A stretch of 46,950 bases of DNA. Origin: CAG-791 sp963593905 (GTDB lineage: Bacteria > Bacillota > Clostridia > Lachnospirales > Lachnospiraceae). The stretch lies in assembly GCA_963593905.1 (NCBI GenBank), contig CAVBBL010000022.1, positions 1 to 46,950 of the forward strand. Direction: 5' to 3'. Position numbers and translations under genes: made by a program. Positions 31,445-41,284 of this stretch are shown one piece after another (position 1 is the stretch's first letter; each line of letters starts with the position of its first letter). The notes below the pieces were generated by a model. It was not told the DNA's origin. It ran no database searches and was given only the letters and a program-made list of their open reading frames with translations.

Positions 31445-32305
31445 CTAATGTTTCGGCGCATCTCTGTGATAAATTTTCAGTCCGTAATCCCCCTTGTCCT
31501 TTAGTTTCTCGTAAAGGGCATTGGCCAGTGTCACGCTGCGGTGCTGTCCGCCGGTACAGCCGATGGCGATCACCAATTGATTTTTCCCCTCCTTTACGTA
31601 ATAGGGAATCAAGAAGGTGATCATATCCTCCAGCTTATGCAGGAATTCCTTTGTCTGCGGGAAGGAAAGCACATAGTCCTGCACCGGCTTGTCATTTCCG
31701 GTCTGATGCTTTAATTCATCAATGTAAAAGGGATTGGGCAGAAAACGCACGTCAAAAACCAGATCTGCATCAGCAGGTATGCCGTGTTTAAAGCCGAAAG
31801 ACATAACCGACACCATCAGGGAATTATAATGCTTATTATCCAGGAAGATCTTGACCAGTTCCTCCTTTAACTCCCTGTTCAGCAGATTGGATGTGTCGAT
31901 GACATAATCCGCTCTCTGTTTGATTTTCTGCAAAGCCTTTCGTTCCTGGGCTATGCCGTCCTCCACCCTTCCATCCGGTGCCAGAGGGTGCGCTCTTCTG
32001 GTTTCCTTATAACGCTTGATAATGGTTCTGTCCGAGGCATCCATAAAGAGTATCTCATACTGATATCCCTTTTCTTTCAGCTTATCCAGCACATTTTCCA
32101 CATATTGGAAGGACTTGCCTGCCCGCATATCCAGCCCTAAGACTACCTTGCTGACTTCCGAGCCGGGAGAGCTGAGAAGCTCCATGAATTTATCGATGAG
32201 CCGGACCGGGAGATTATCTACACAATAATACCCTTCATCCTCCAGCATTTTGATGGCTGTATTCTTTCCTGCCCCGCTCATCCCCGTCACAACTACAAAA
32301 CGCAT
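31445..32305 (-). CDS. rapZ: RNase adapter/nucleotide-binding protein RapZ (YvcJ)
   Basis: A 286-residue P-loop protein. Walker A GMSGAGKNT (residues 8-16) has Asn where Ser is usual, followed by EDEGYYCVDNLP and VVLGLDMRAG. The C-terminal AIGCTGGQHRSV motif is intact. In enterobacteria the family controls GlmS through small RNAs; in Firmicutes its role is unclear. The start at 32305 is supported by AAGGAG. It belongs to the murB-rapZ-whiA-crh run. A type II hairpin cassette remnant lies between murB and this gene. Confidence 0.94.
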   Translation of the reverse strand: MRFVVVTGMSGAGKNTAIKMLEDEGYYCVDNLPVRLIDKFMELLSSPGSEVSKVVLGLDMRAGKSFQYVENVLDKLKEKGYQYEILFMDASDRTIIKRYKETRRAHPLAPDGRVEDGIAQERKALQKIKQRADYVIDTSNLLNRELKEELVKIFLDNKHYNSLMVSVMSFGFKHGIPADADLVFDVRFLPNPFYIDELKHQTGNDKPVQDYVLSFPQTKEFLHKLEDMITFLIPYYVKEGKNQLVIAIGCTGGQHRSVTLANALYEKLKDKGDYGLKIYHRDAPKH

Positions 32306-32380
32306 AATACAATCCGCTCCTTCAACAATTTGCTGCCAAAAGTGATAGAAATTCAGATTTTCGTCTTCCATCTGGCTCCA

Positions 32381-32460
32381 TCGCCATCGGCGCTATTGGT
32401 TTCTTTCAGAAGCCAATAGACGTTCGTAAAATTACGAATCTCTGATCCTCATTGGTAATC
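32381..32460 (-). repeat. Hairpin cassette copy i, type II fragment (leader of rapZ)
   Basis: In mRNA sense it contains TCGTAA…TTACGA and CTATTGG…CCAATAG with a TTCTGA-type loop, then GCC-GAT-GGC. The second stem matches the CTATTTGTTT stem of copy g with paired changes. Confidence 0.55.
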
Positions 32461-32476
32461 TGACATATTTTTCGTC

Positions 32477-33517
32477 CTAATCGCCCAGATAGATTACTTC
32501 CCTTTGCAGTTCCACACCGCTGTTTTCCTTCACAATGCGCTGCACCTCACCTATCACCCGGCGCAGCTGCGTGGCTGTGGCCTGTCCTTTATTGACCACG
32601 AAACCACAGTGCTTCTCCGATACCGCTGCATCTCCGATATGAAATCCTGCCAATCCTGCATCCATGATCAGTTTGCCGGCAAAGTACCCTTCCGGTCTCT
32701 TAAAGGTGGAACCGGCACTGCCGTACTCCAAAGGTTGTTTGGAGCGGCGCTTCTCTGCCAGCACTTCCATTTCTTCCGCCACGGACACGCAGGAAGCCGG
32801 CTGCAGCTGATATACCACCTGTACTGCTATCAGATCCTGCTCCTTCAGGATACTGTGCCGGTAACCAAAGTGCAGTTTCTCCTTGCTATACCAGGTGAGG
32901 TCTCCGTCTGCTCCGAGCAAAAGGGCACCGTACACCACCTGCTTCATCTCACCCTCATAGGCTCCCGCATTCATCACCAATGCGCCGCCCACAGAGCCGG
33001 GGATACCGGCTGCAAAGGCGAAGCCTCCCAATCCGTGATCTCTGGCTGCTGCTGCCACACGGCTCAGAGAAGCCCCGGCACCGGCCAGAATATACTCTCC
33101 CAGGACGGCCACCGCATCCAGGCGCGGAAGAAGGAGTTGCTCCATCACCGGGTCTTCTCCTCTATCCCGGTGCTCTGCCAGCCACTCTTCCACCTCTTTA
33201 TCCTGCACAAAGGGCTCCTGTGCTTCCGCACAGGCATCTGTCACCGAGGGCTGGGCAGGATCTGTCATAGTAATGATCACGCCGGCATATCCCTGGTCCC
33301 CCACCAGGAGATTGGTTCCGCGTCCCAGCATATAAGACTCTGTATTTTCCTCCTGCAGGATTTTCCTTACCTCTTTTAATTCCTCCGGGGTCTTCACCTG
33401 CACCAGTGCGCCGGCAGCACCTCCTGCATGGAAGGAGCAATGCGCCGCCATCAGTTCTTCAAACCGCAGCTGTTCCCGGGGCAGTACCGTCCTCAGCTTC
33501 TCTTTCCAATCTCCCAT
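32477..33517 (-). CDS. murB: UDP-N-acetylenolpyruvoylglucosamine reductase
   Basis: A 346-residue FAD enzyme making UDP-N-acetylmuramate for peptidoglycan. The FAD loop YMLGRGTNLLVGD, the segment GGFAFAAGIPGSVGGALVMNAGAYEGEM, and the catalytic serine region YGSAGSTFKRPEG are present. About 45 acidic residues inserted after residue 90 (PAQPSVTDACAEAQEP…) explain why it is longer than the usual ~300. The start at 33517 is not preceded by a strong ribosome site. It sits in the wall/carbon-control gene run. Confidence 0.94.
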   Translation of the reverse strand: MGDWKEKLRTVLPREQLRFEELMAAHCSFHAGGAAGALVQVKTPEELKEVRKILQEENTESYMLGRGTNLLVGDQGYAGVIITMTDPAQPSVTDACAEAQEPFVQDKEVEEWLAEHRDRGEDPVMEQLLLPRLDAVAVLGEYILAGAGASLSRVAAAARDHGLGGFAFAAGIPGSVGGALVMNAGAYEGEMKQVVYGALLLGADGDLTWYSKEKLHFGYRHSILKEQDLIAVQVVYQLQPASCVSVAEEMEVLAEKRRSKQPLEYGSAGSTFKRPEGYFAGKLIMDAGLAGFHIGDAAVSEKHCGFVVNKGQATATQLRRVIGEVQRIVKENSGVELQREVIYLGD

Positions 33518-33619
33518 AACTTCATCCGCTTTCCCTTTACTTTTGACTGCTGTCCGGCTTTTCTGATTTTCGTCAGTTTTTCCCGCATTACCAGCCTGTT
33601 CCTGTGCTCCCTGAGTAAT

Positions 33620-33670
33620 AAAAAGCCCGCTGCCGGTGTCCTCTGCTTTGAAGACACCGGCGCAGGCTTT
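33620..33670 (-). terminator. Terminator after glcK
   Basis: AAAGCC…GGGCTTT arms with an inner GCCGGTGTC/GACACCGGC stem, then TTTTT on the minus strand. It separates glcK from murB. Confidence 0.85.
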
Positions 33671-33690
33671 GATTCCTATCCTACTACGCT

Positions 33691-34626
33691 TTACAGTACA
33701 AGTTTGGCCGCGCCGTACATGCCTGCATCATTTCCCAGCATAGCCATGGCAAATTTGCACTCGGATGCACCCGGGAATGCCATCTTGCCAAAGGTAGGCT
33801 TAAGCAGCTCGATCAGATAATCCCCAGCCTTTGCCACACCGCCGCCTAATACGAAGATCTCCGGGTTTACCACGCTGGCAATCATGCCAAGACCCTTGCC
33901 CAGGTAGTAGCCATATTTGTCCGCTGCCTTCTTTGCCACAGGATCGCCTGCCTTTGCGGCATCGAATATATCCTTGCAGGTGAATTCCTTACCCCGCAGT
34001 ACGCTGTCTTCCTTGCTGGCTTCCAGCACACGCTTTGCCACCCGAACTGCACCGGTGGCGGAAGCGTATTCCTCGAAGCAGCCGTGCTGACCGCAGTTGC
34101 AGGCTTCCTTCTCACCATCCTCTAAATGCATGTGTCCGATTTCTCCGCCTGCGCCGGTGGCACCTACCAGAAGGTTACCCTTGCAGATAATACCGCCGCC
34201 GATACCGGTTCCCAGGGTCACCAGCACCACATCCTCAAAACCACGACCGCCGCCTTTCCACATTTCTCCCAGTGCGGCTACATTGGCATCATTGCCGGCC
34301 TCACAGCGAATGCCATCCATGAGATCCTCCATGACGGCCTTTACGTTAAAGGCGCCCCAGCCCAGATTGACAGCCCGCAGTATCACGCCGTCGCTCTGTA
34401 CAGGTCCCGGCACGCCGATGCCGATGCCGATGATGTCTGCCTTTTTCCACTCTTTTTCCTTAATCTTCTCTTTTAAGGATGCAGCCACATCCGGCAGGAT
34501 CTGGCTGCCGTTATCCTCTGTTCTGGTGGGGATTTCCCAGCAGTCCAGCTTATTGCCTTCCTTGTCGAACATACCAATCTTTACGGTGGTGCCGCCGATA
34601 TCTACGCCAATCGCATACTTTCCCAT
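33691..34626 (-). CDS. glcK: ROK-family glucokinase
   Basis: A 311-residue cytoplasmic kinase. The ATP-binding loop GVDIGGTTVKIG, the glucose-site GNDANVAALGE, the zinc motif CNCGQHGCFEEYAS and LGTGIGGGII are all present, with EIGHMH nearby. It phosphorylates glucose, including that released by the mannosylglucose phosphorylase. It follows hprK by ~60 bases and ends in a strong terminator. Confidence 0.94.
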   Translation of the reverse strand: MGKYAIGVDIGGTTVKIGMFDKEGNKLDCWEIPTRTEDNGSQILPDVAASLKEKIKEKEWKKADIIGIGIGVPGPVQSDGVILRAVNLGWGAFNVKAVMEDLMDGIRCEAGNDANVAALGEMWKGGGRGFEDVVLVTLGTGIGGGIICKGNLLVGATGAGGEIGHMHLEDGEKEACNCGQHGCFEEYASATGAVRVAKRVLEASKEDSVLRGKEFTCKDIFDAAKAGDPVAKKAADKYGYYLGKGLGMIASVVNPEIFVLGGGVAKAGDYLIELLKPTFGKMAFPGASECKFAMAMLGNDAGMYGAAKLVL

Positions 34627-34743
34627 TTTCTGTCATTCTCCCTTTTGCTCGCACTAATGCCTATGAAATCCGCAGAGAAATAAAAGGCATGTCCTTCTCC
34701 CGCGTCTCCCACATTTCTTCCTGATGCTGTGATGCACCGTATT

Positions 34744-35688
34744 TTAGTCGTCCTCATCCTCATCATGCCGTCTTGCCAGAGATTCCTGCACTCTGGTATA
34801 GAGCTCCTGCGCCGCATTGTAGCCCATCTTTTTCTGACGATGGTTTACGGCTGCGGACTCACAGATCATGGCCAGATTACGGCCGGGACGGATGGGAATT
34901 CTGTGGCAGGCCACGCGATTGCCCAGATACTCAGTGAACTCTTCCTCCAGGCCGAGTCGGTCATATTCCTTATCCTTGTCCCACTCCTCCAGCTGGATGA
35001 CCAGGTCGATATTCTGCGTCTCACGGACGCTGGAAATACCGAACAACGCCTTTACATCGATGATGCCGATGCCGCGCAGCTCGATAAAGTGCTTGGTAAT
35101 CTCCGGCGCAGCGCCGATTAGCGTCTCCTCGCTGACACGGCGGATTTCCACCACATCATCGGAAACCAGACGGTGGCCTCTCTTGATCAGCTCCAAAGCA
35201 GTCTCTGACTTACCGATACCGCTCTCTCCGGTGATCAGCACACCTTCGCCGTAAACATCCACCAACACGCCGTGAATAGAAATGCAGGGAGCCAGGCGTA
35301 CATTCAGCCAGCGAATCAGTTCTGCAGTAAAGGCGCTGGTGGCCTTCTTGGTCAGCAGCAGCGGCACCTTGTATTTCAGTGCATATTTCTTAAAGGTCTC
35401 ATCCGGCTGCAGTTCACGGCAGAAAATCACACAGGGGAATCCTTTGGAAAAAAGCTGATCGTAGATCTCTTCCTTTTTCTCCTGAGGCATGCTCTGCATA
35501 TAGGTATATTCCACAAAACCCACGACCTGAATACGGGTAGTCTCAAAGTGCTCAAAATAGCCTGCCATCTGCAAAGCCGGTCTGTTAATGTCCGGCTGCA
35601 GGATCTTGATCTTGGAGACATCCACCTCCGGTGTCAGGTTTTCCAGCTTCATCTTTTCGATTACATCGCTTAAACGTACACTCGCCAT
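34744..35688 (-). CDS. hprK: HPr kinase/phosphorylase
   Basis: A 314-residue bifunctional enzyme that phosphorylates Ser46 of HPr/Crh and reverses it. Walker A ITGESGIGKSET and the HPrK signature region downstream (EIRRVSEETLIGAAPEI, LRGIGIIDVKALFG) are clear. The ATG at 35688 is favoured because GGAG lies nine bases upstream and the N-terminus MASVRLSD fits the family; an in-frame Met five codons earlier is the alternative. Its targets here would include the Crh-like protein encoded five genes downstream. Confidence 0.94.
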   Translation of the reverse strand: MASVRLSDVIEKMKLENLTPEVDVSKIKILQPDINRPALQMAGYFEHFETTRIQVVGFVEYTYMQSMPQEKKEEIYDQLFSKGFPCVIFCRELQPDETFKKYALKYKVPLLLTKKATSAFTAELIRWLNVRLAPCISIHGVLVDVYGEGVLITGESGIGKSETALELIKRGHRLVSDDVVEIRRVSEETLIGAAPEITKHFIELRGIGIIDVKALFGISSVRETQNIDLVIQLEEWDKDKEYDRLGLEEEFTEYLGNRVACHRIPIRPGRNLAMICESAAVNHRQKKMGYNAAQELYTRVQESLARRHDEDEDD

Positions 35689-35779
35689 ATCCTTCCGCTC
35701 CATTTCCGCGCCCTTAACTTGGTTACACGCTTTCTATGAGTTTATCACACTGAGGCTGTAAAGTACATGCTGACAGTTC

Positions 35780-37675
35780 TCAGGATTCAGGACTTTTATG
35801 GAAAAATCTGTAAATTTCCTCCGCCTGATGCAAGGGAATCTCCGGAATCTGCGCCAGGGTCTCCACATCTGCCTCGGCCAGCTCCTGGACCGAGCGAAAA
35901 GTCCGCATCAAAGCCTTCCTTCTCGCCGGTCCCACACCCGGGATCTCATCCAGCGAAGAAGATACCTGCGCCTTGCTCCGAAGGGAGCGGTGGTACTCGA
36001 TGGCAAATCGATGCGCCTCATCCTGAATCCTGGTCACCAGCTTAAATCCCTCGCTGCTGTGGGAGATAGGTATCTCCGTATTATGAAAATAAAGGCCTCT
36101 GGTGCGGTGATGGTCATCCTTGACCATGCCCGCCACGGGAATATCCAGTCCCAATTCCTCCAGGACAGAAAGGGCGATATTGACCTGCCCTCTGCCGCCG
36201 TCCATAAGGATCAAGTCCGGAAAACGGGTAAAACTGCCATAGCCTACGCCGATTTCCTTTTCCTCCAGTTCCTGTCTTTCCTCTACGCCGTGGCGAAACC
36301 GTCTGGTGAGCACTTCCCGCATGCAGGCATAATCATCGGGGCCTGCCACGCTTTTAATCCGGAACCGCCGGTAATCGCTGCGCTTGGGCTTTCCTTTTTC
36401 ATAGACCACCATGGACCCCACGTTGGCAAAGCCGCTGATGTTGGAAATATCATAGGCCTCCATGCGCATGCAGTCCCGAAGTCCCAGAAGCTCCTGAATC
36501 TCCCGGACAGCCCCTATGGTCCTGCCTTCTTCCCGACGAAGCCGCTCCTTATCCTTGGATAGAATCAGGGCCGCATTTTCGCAGGCCAGCTCCACCAGCC
36601 GTTCCTTCTGCCCTTTCTGCGGCACCGTCAGCTGCACCTTGCCTTCCCTGCGGGCAGACAGCCACTGCTCCAGCACTTCTCTGTCCTCGATTTCCTCCGG
36701 CAACATCAATTCCCTGGGCACAAAAGGCGTGCCTGCATAAAACTGTTTGATAAATTCCGACAATATTTCTGCTGCAGATCTGCCTCCCACATGCGTCATA
36801 TAAAAATGCTCTCTGCCGATCAGCCGACCGTCCCGGATAAAGAAAGTCTGTACCACCGCGTCCGCATCCATATTTTCCTTTTCCATGGCGATTCCCAGAA
36901 TGTCCTTATTCTCCCCGACACCCTCGGACATCTTCTGCTTCTGGGCTACTTTTTTCACGCTTTCCAGCAGATCCCGCCAGCGGATGGCCTCCTCATAGGC
37001 CATAGCCTCGGAGGCCTTGTTCATCTTATCCGTCAGATCCCGAATCACCGGATTGTAATTGCCGGAGAGAAAATCCAGTGCTCTGTCAATGCGCTCTCTG
37101 TATGCCTCTCGGCTCACCTGCCCTGTGCAGGGACCACAGCACCGCTCCATATGATAGTTCAGGCAGGGTCTGTCCTTTCCGCAGTCTCTGGGCAGCGTCC
37201 GATTACAGGAGCGAAGACCGTACATGCGGTTGATCAGCTCGATGGTGTCCTTTACTGCAGCCGCTGAGGTAAAGGGCCCGAAATACTTTGCCTTGTCCTT
37301 TCGCTGTATCCGGGAAAAAAGAATCCGGGGATAGGCCTCTCCCACCGTGACCTTGATATAAGGATAGGTCTTGTCATCCTTTAACATGGTATTGTACTTG
37401 GGCCGATGTTCCTTAATCAGATTGTTTTCCAACACCAAAGCCTCCAGTTCGGAGTCTGTGACGATGTACTCAAACCTTGCGATCTGCTCCACCATTCTGT
37501 CGATCTGGGGTCCTCGGCCCACGATCTTACGGAAATAGGAACGGACACGATTGTGCAGATCCACCGCCTTGCCCACATAAATGATGACATCCTTCTCATC
37601 GTGCATGATATACACCCCCGGCTTATGGGGGAGCTTCTTTAATTCATCCTGTACATGAAAGAATACCTTCTCCAT
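35780..37675 (-). CDS. uvrC: UvrABC nuclease subunit C
   Basis: A 631-residue excision-repair nuclease. The N-terminal GIY-YIG domain (KPGVYIMHDEKDVIIYVGKA), a cysteine-containing middle region, the UVR motif, the RNase H-like domain (YDISNISG) and C-terminal helix-hairpin-helix motifs (IPGVGPARRKALM) are in order. AAAGGAGAG lies just before the ATG at 37675; the frame extends further upstream without support. A perfect AATGGCAAATG/CATTTGCCATT hairpin (37711-37743) lies in its leader. Confidence 0.95.
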   Translation of the reverse strand: MEKVFFHVQDELKKLPHKPGVYIMHDEKDVIIYVGKAVDLHNRVRSYFRKIVGRGPQIDRMVEQIARFEYIVTDSELEALVLENNLIKEHRPKYNTMLKDDKTYPYIKVTVGEAYPRILFSRIQRKDKAKYFGPFTSAAAVKDTIELINRMYGLRSCNRTLPRDCGKDRPCLNYHMERCCGPCTGQVSREAYRERIDRALDFLSGNYNPVIRDLTDKMNKASEAMAYEEAIRWRDLLESVKKVAQKQKMSEGVGENKDILGIAMEKENMDADAVVQTFFIRDGRLIGREHFYMTHVGGRSAAEILSEFIKQFYAGTPFVPRELMLPEEIEDREVLEQWLSARREGKVQLTVPQKGQKERLVELACENAALILSKDKERLRREEGRTIGAVREIQELLGLRDCMRMEAYDISNISGFANVGSMVVYEKGKPKRSDYRRFRIKSVAGPDDYACMREVLTRRFRHGVEERQELEEKEIGVGYGSFTRFPDLILMDGGRGQVNIALSVLEELGLDIPVAGMVKDDHHRTRGLYFHNTEIPISHSSEGFKLVTRIQDEAHRFAIEYHRSLRSKAQVSSSLDEIPGVGPARRKALMRTFRSVQELAEADVETLAQIPEIPLHQAEEIYRFFHKSPES

Positions 37676-37710
37676 TTTCTCTCCTTTTTCCGTCTTTCCT
37701 GCAACGCGAA

Positions 37711-37743
37711 CAATGGCAAATGCGCTGCGCACATTTGCCATTG
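37711..37743 (-). other. Perfect hairpin in the uvrC leader
   Basis: CAATGGCAAATG pairs with CATTTGCCATTG around a GCGCAGCG-type loop, 35 bases upstream of the uvrC start. Its loop resembles that of the hairpin cassette but the surrounding modules are absent. Confidence 0.6.
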
Positions 37744-37887
37744 CTGTAGAATCCTTCTTTTTCTGCAAATCTATTGTTCTGCTGCAGATCCTTAAATCGG
37801 ATTACATCTGATCATACATGCAGGTTTTCTGTAATAATACATTTTTCGTAATACTACAGCCGATAGATTGAAGATTCCAGTCTGTCC

Positions 37888-40458
37888 TTACTTCTGCTCA
37901 CTGCCGGGAAGGTGATCGGCCGGCACCTGAGTGAATCTGCCCACCGGCCCTCTGACAGCAGCATCATTTACCGGTGCTTCTGTATTTTCAGCTGCAGAGG
38001 GTTCCTTTCTCTGCGATGCATCGCAGGCATCCGCTGCATTTGCTGCACCGGCAGTATCCGCGAAATTCTGCGCATCATCCGACTGCGCCTGTGCTGTCTC
38101 CGCTTCGGAGAAAGACTGAGCGTTGCCCTCCGCAGCAGAAACCGTCTGCTGCTGTACACCCTCATCTGTTGTCTCCTGTCCAGGCTGCCCTGCCGTTTGC
38201 TGCATGGGCTCTGCTGCAGACTGGGAAGCTGCATCCTTTACGTCAGTCTGACCGGCTGTCTCTGTCTGAGCCGACTCCTCCGGCATTCCCTTGGCCTTCC
38301 GGTAGATCTTCATGAATTCCTTGCCGGTGATGGTCTCCTTCTGAATCAGATAATCTGCGATCTGATCCATCACATCCAGATTCTCTGCCAGAATACTCTT
38401 CGCCTCTTCGTAGCACTGTTCTAAGATCTTACGAACTTCCTCATCCACCCCTGCTGCAGTCACATCACTGCAGTTCAGAACGGATCTTCCTTCCAGATAC
38501 TGGCTCTCCACCGTAGCCAGCCCCATCAGTCCGAACCTATCACTCATGCCGTACTGCGTCACCATCTTTCTGGCGATGGAGGTTGCTTTTTCTATATCGT
38601 TGGAAGCACCGGTGGTCACTGTCTCGAATTTCAGTTCCTCCGCTGCTCTGCCGCCCAACAGACCTACGATCATGTCATGCAGCTCCGCCTTGGTATTTAG
38701 GAACTTCTCTTCCTCCGGCACCTGCATCACGTAGCCCAGCGCTCCCATAGTTCTGGGGACGATGGTGATCTTCTGCACAGGCTCGGAATTTTTCTGTACC
38801 GCACTGATCAGGGCGTGTCCCACCTCGTGATAGGAAACGATACGGCGCTCCTGGGCATTCATAACACGGTCTTTCTTTTCCTTGCCCACCAGCACCTGCT
38901 CCACGGCCTCGAACAGATCCTTCTGGTTCACATATTCTCTATGCTGCTTGACCGCATTGATAGCTGCCTCATTGATCATATTGGCCAGGTCAGAGCCCAC
39001 AGCGCCGCTGGTAGCCAGTGCAATGGCATCCAGATCCACGGTCTCGTCCATCTTTACATCCTTGGCATGTACCTTCAGGATTGCCACACGGCCCTTTAAG
39101 TCCGGTCTGTCCACGATAATACGTCTGTCAAAACGTCCAGGACGAAGCAGTGCCTTATCCAATATCTCCGGGCGGTTGGTGGCGCCCAGCACCAATATTC
39201 CCTTAGAAGTATCAAAGCCATCCATTTCAGAGAGGAGCTGGTTCAATGTCTGCTCTCTTTCCTCGTTGCCGCCGCCATACTTGGAATCACGGCTTCGGCC
39301 GATGGCATCAATCTCATCGATAAAGATAATGCAGGGAGCATTCTTGGCTGCTTCCTTAAACAGATCACGTACACGGGAGGCGCCCACTCCTACATACAAT
39401 TCTATAAAATCAGATCCGGAAAGGGAGAAGAAAGGCACATGTGCCTCACCGGCCACTGCCTTTGCCAGCAAAGTCTTACCAGTTCCGGGAGGACCGACCA
39501 GCAAGGCACCCTTGGGGAGTTTTGCACCGATCTTGGCATATCTTCCCGGATTGTGCAGGAAGTCTACAACCTCCTGGAGAGATTCCTTTGCCTCATCCTC
39601 ACCGGCCACATCCTTAAAGGTGATGCCGGTATCCTTCTGCACATATTCCTTGGCATTGCTCTTATTAAAGCCGCCCATGATACCGCCGCCCTTATTCATT
39701 TTGCGGAAAAGCAAAGACAGCAGTCCCCAGAAGAGAATAATAGGCAGCACGTAGGTCAGAATCAGGGACAGGATCATACTGGAGCTGTCCGGCACATTTC
39801 CCGATACATCTACACCGTACTCCAGAAGTCTGGCAGTCAGTGTATCGTCGTCCTCCACCTTGCCGGTGTAGTAGGTGACAGCGTTCTGCGCCTGTGCCAT
39901 ACCGAACATCCAGTAATTGGACATATCATAATTGGAAGCAGAATCACTGTAGCTCCCCGGCACTTCAGAAGGCTGCGCCGTCTCTGAAGAGGATGCTGCC
40001 TCCGAAGAAGATCCTGCGACGGAGGCCGGTGCAGTCCCGGAAGCGACTGCTGTACCGGAAGTGGCTGCTGTACTGGAAGAAACTTCCGTATCAGAAGATG
40101 CTTCCGTGTCAGAAGATGTTTCCTTCTGTTCCTTCTGTTCCTTCTTTTTCTCCTGCTCGGTCTTGGGATAGATCACGATCCGATCTGACTCAATGGTAAC
40201 GCTCTTAACGTCCCCCTCTTCTACCATATTCACGAAATCCGTGTAGCTGATCTCCTGACTGGTATCTCCGGAAAATACCCGCATAAAAAAGCTGGCGCAG
40301 ACCAGTGTGACCAGCACTGCCACAAACAGCAGCAAAAAGCTCTGTTTCGGTGCCTGCGGGCCATCGCTGCTCCCACGGCCGTTGCGGCTGCCGCTGCCGT
40401 TCCCGCTGCCCCCGCCTGATCCGCCGCCGTCATAGCGGTTAATATCTTTTTCGCTCAT
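37888..40458 (-). CDS. ftsH: ATP-dependent zinc metalloprotease FtsH
   Basis: An 856-residue membrane AAA+ protease. A Gly/Ser/Asn-rich N-terminus (~35 residues) precedes the first membrane helix, and a long Ser/Thr/Ala-rich extracytoplasmic insert (~80 residues) precedes the second. The ATPase has GPPGTGKT and CIIFIDEIDA; the zinc site is HEVGH with the third ligand further on. The C-terminal ~100 residues are Gln/Ala/Thr-rich and disordered, longer than usual. AGAAAGGA is seven bases before the ATG at 40458. The leader contains a strong promoter, a terminator and hairpin cassette e. Confidence 0.95.
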   Translation of the reverse strand: MSEKDINRYDGGGSGGGSGNGSGSRNGRGSSDGPQAPKQSFLLLFVAVLVTLVCASFFMRVFSGDTSQEISYTDFVNMVEEGDVKSVTIESDRIVIYPKTEQEKKKEQKEQKETSSDTEASSDTEVSSSTAATSGTAVASGTAPASVAGSSSEAASSSETAQPSEVPGSYSDSASNYDMSNYWMFGMAQAQNAVTYYTGKVEDDDTLTARLLEYGVDVSGNVPDSSSMILSLILTYVLPIILFWGLLSLLFRKMNKGGGIMGGFNKSNAKEYVQKDTGITFKDVAGEDEAKESLQEVVDFLHNPGRYAKIGAKLPKGALLVGPPGTGKTLLAKAVAGEAHVPFFSLSGSDFIELYVGVGASRVRDLFKEAAKNAPCIIFIDEIDAIGRSRDSKYGGGNEEREQTLNQLLSEMDGFDTSKGILVLGATNRPEILDKALLRPGRFDRRIIVDRPDLKGRVAILKVHAKDVKMDETVDLDAIALATSGAVGSDLANMINEAAINAVKQHREYVNQKDLFEAVEQVLVGKEKKDRVMNAQERRIVSYHEVGHALISAVQKNSEPVQKITIVPRTMGALGYVMQVPEEEKFLNTKAELHDMIVGLLGGRAAEELKFETVTTGASNDIEKATSIARKMVTQYGMSDRFGLMGLATVESQYLEGRSVLNCSDVTAAGVDEEVRKILEQCYEEAKSILAENLDVMDQIADYLIQKETITGKEFMKIYRKAKGMPEESAQTETAGQTDVKDAASQSAAEPMQQTAGQPGQETTDEGVQQQTVSAAEGNAQSFSEAETAQAQSDDAQNFADTAGAANAADACDASQRKEPSAAENTEAPVNDAAVRGPVGRFTQVPADHLPGSEQK

Positions 40459-40473
40459 TTTTTTCCTTTCTAT

Positions 40474-40718
40474 GCCGCGGTTTACCGCGGCTGCGTGAAG
40501 AGAAATCGCGCAGGCGATTTCTCTGATACGATCGTGCATTGATGACGTTTACGGCATCAATGCAGTTTGAAAGAAATGCCATCAGGCATTTCTTTCAAAC
40601 TTTTCCTTTCCATGCCGCGGTTTACTGTGACAACACTGGGAGAATTTCGCAAAGGTGCATTCTCCGATGTAATTGTGCATTAATGACATTTATGCGTTTA
40701 ATTTATGTCATTAATACA
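40474..40718 (-). repeat. Hairpin cassette copy e, one degenerate plus one full unit (leader of ftsH)
   Basis: The distal unit (40614-40718) has decayed modules 2-4. The proximal unit (40474-40601) is complete: AGTTTGAAAG…CTTTCAAACT with GCC-TGAT-GGC; GCATTGATGCC…CATCAATGC with GTAAACG; AGAGAAATCGC…GCGATTTCTCT; and GCCGCGG…CCGCGGC. Compared with other copies the last stem has G-C where they have A-T, on both arms. Confidence 0.85.
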
Positions 40719-40723
40719 GCCTG

Positions 40724-40767
40724 AAAAAAAGAGAGCAAATCTGTCTGCGAGCGGCTGATTTGCTCTC
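40724..40767 (-). terminator. Intrinsic terminator inside the ftsH leader
   Basis: GAGAGCAAATC pairs with GATTTGCTCTC and is followed on the minus strand by seven U. It starts ~20 bases after the predicted transcription start and precedes the hairpin cassettes. Confidence 0.85.
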
Positions 40768-40793
40768 TTTTCTGCCGTGTGCTAAACATTATT

Positions 40794-40822
40794 ATTATAA
40801 ACATCGCCCCAAACCATCGCAA
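40794..40822 (-). promoter_or_regulatory. Promoter of the ftsH leader
   Basis: TTGCGA and TATAAT with a 17-base spacer on the minus strand. Transcription would meet the terminator almost at once. Confidence 0.75.
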
Positions 40823-41037
40823 CGGATTTCTTATGAAAAAACAATGTCCTTTCTAAAAATTGCATAAAGACAATTTCTTATAAAAGTTTACGTTTCACTC
40901 GATAATCATTTCTTCTGTTAAGTCTATACAGAAAATTTCGTCTACAATATGTGAAATTATTTATCCATACGCTTTGTAATTTTTCAGGTTTGCAAAAATT
41001 AGCGTAAGAGAAATCAATTATAAAATGTCAATATGTA

Positions 41038-41284
41038 ATGCTCCGGAGCGTGGCAGATAGCTCGCATCCTTTGCACTGCGCGCCAGTTTTGCTTAGGTTT
41101 GCATCGAAGCCGCAGGATGGTATCTGACGCGCTTTCAGAGCGCGGCAGATAGGCCCGCCTGTCTGAGCAGACCCGCATCAAGCGGGGATGCGAGTTAAGG
41201 GCCGGCCATCCGAAGGTGAGAGGCAAACCTTAGCAAAACGGTGCAAAGTGCACGGTGCGAGACATCTGCCACGCTCCGGAGCAT
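41038..41284 (-). repeat. 248-bp long-hairpin element, copy C
   Basis: A 247-bp copy in the opposite orientation to A and B. Termini ATGCTCCGG/CCGGAGCAT, arms CGTGGCAGAT/ATCTGCCACG and inner TATCTG/CAGATA all differ from copy A on both strands of the stem, so pairing is kept. It lies between divergent ftsH and pyrG. Confidence 0.85.
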
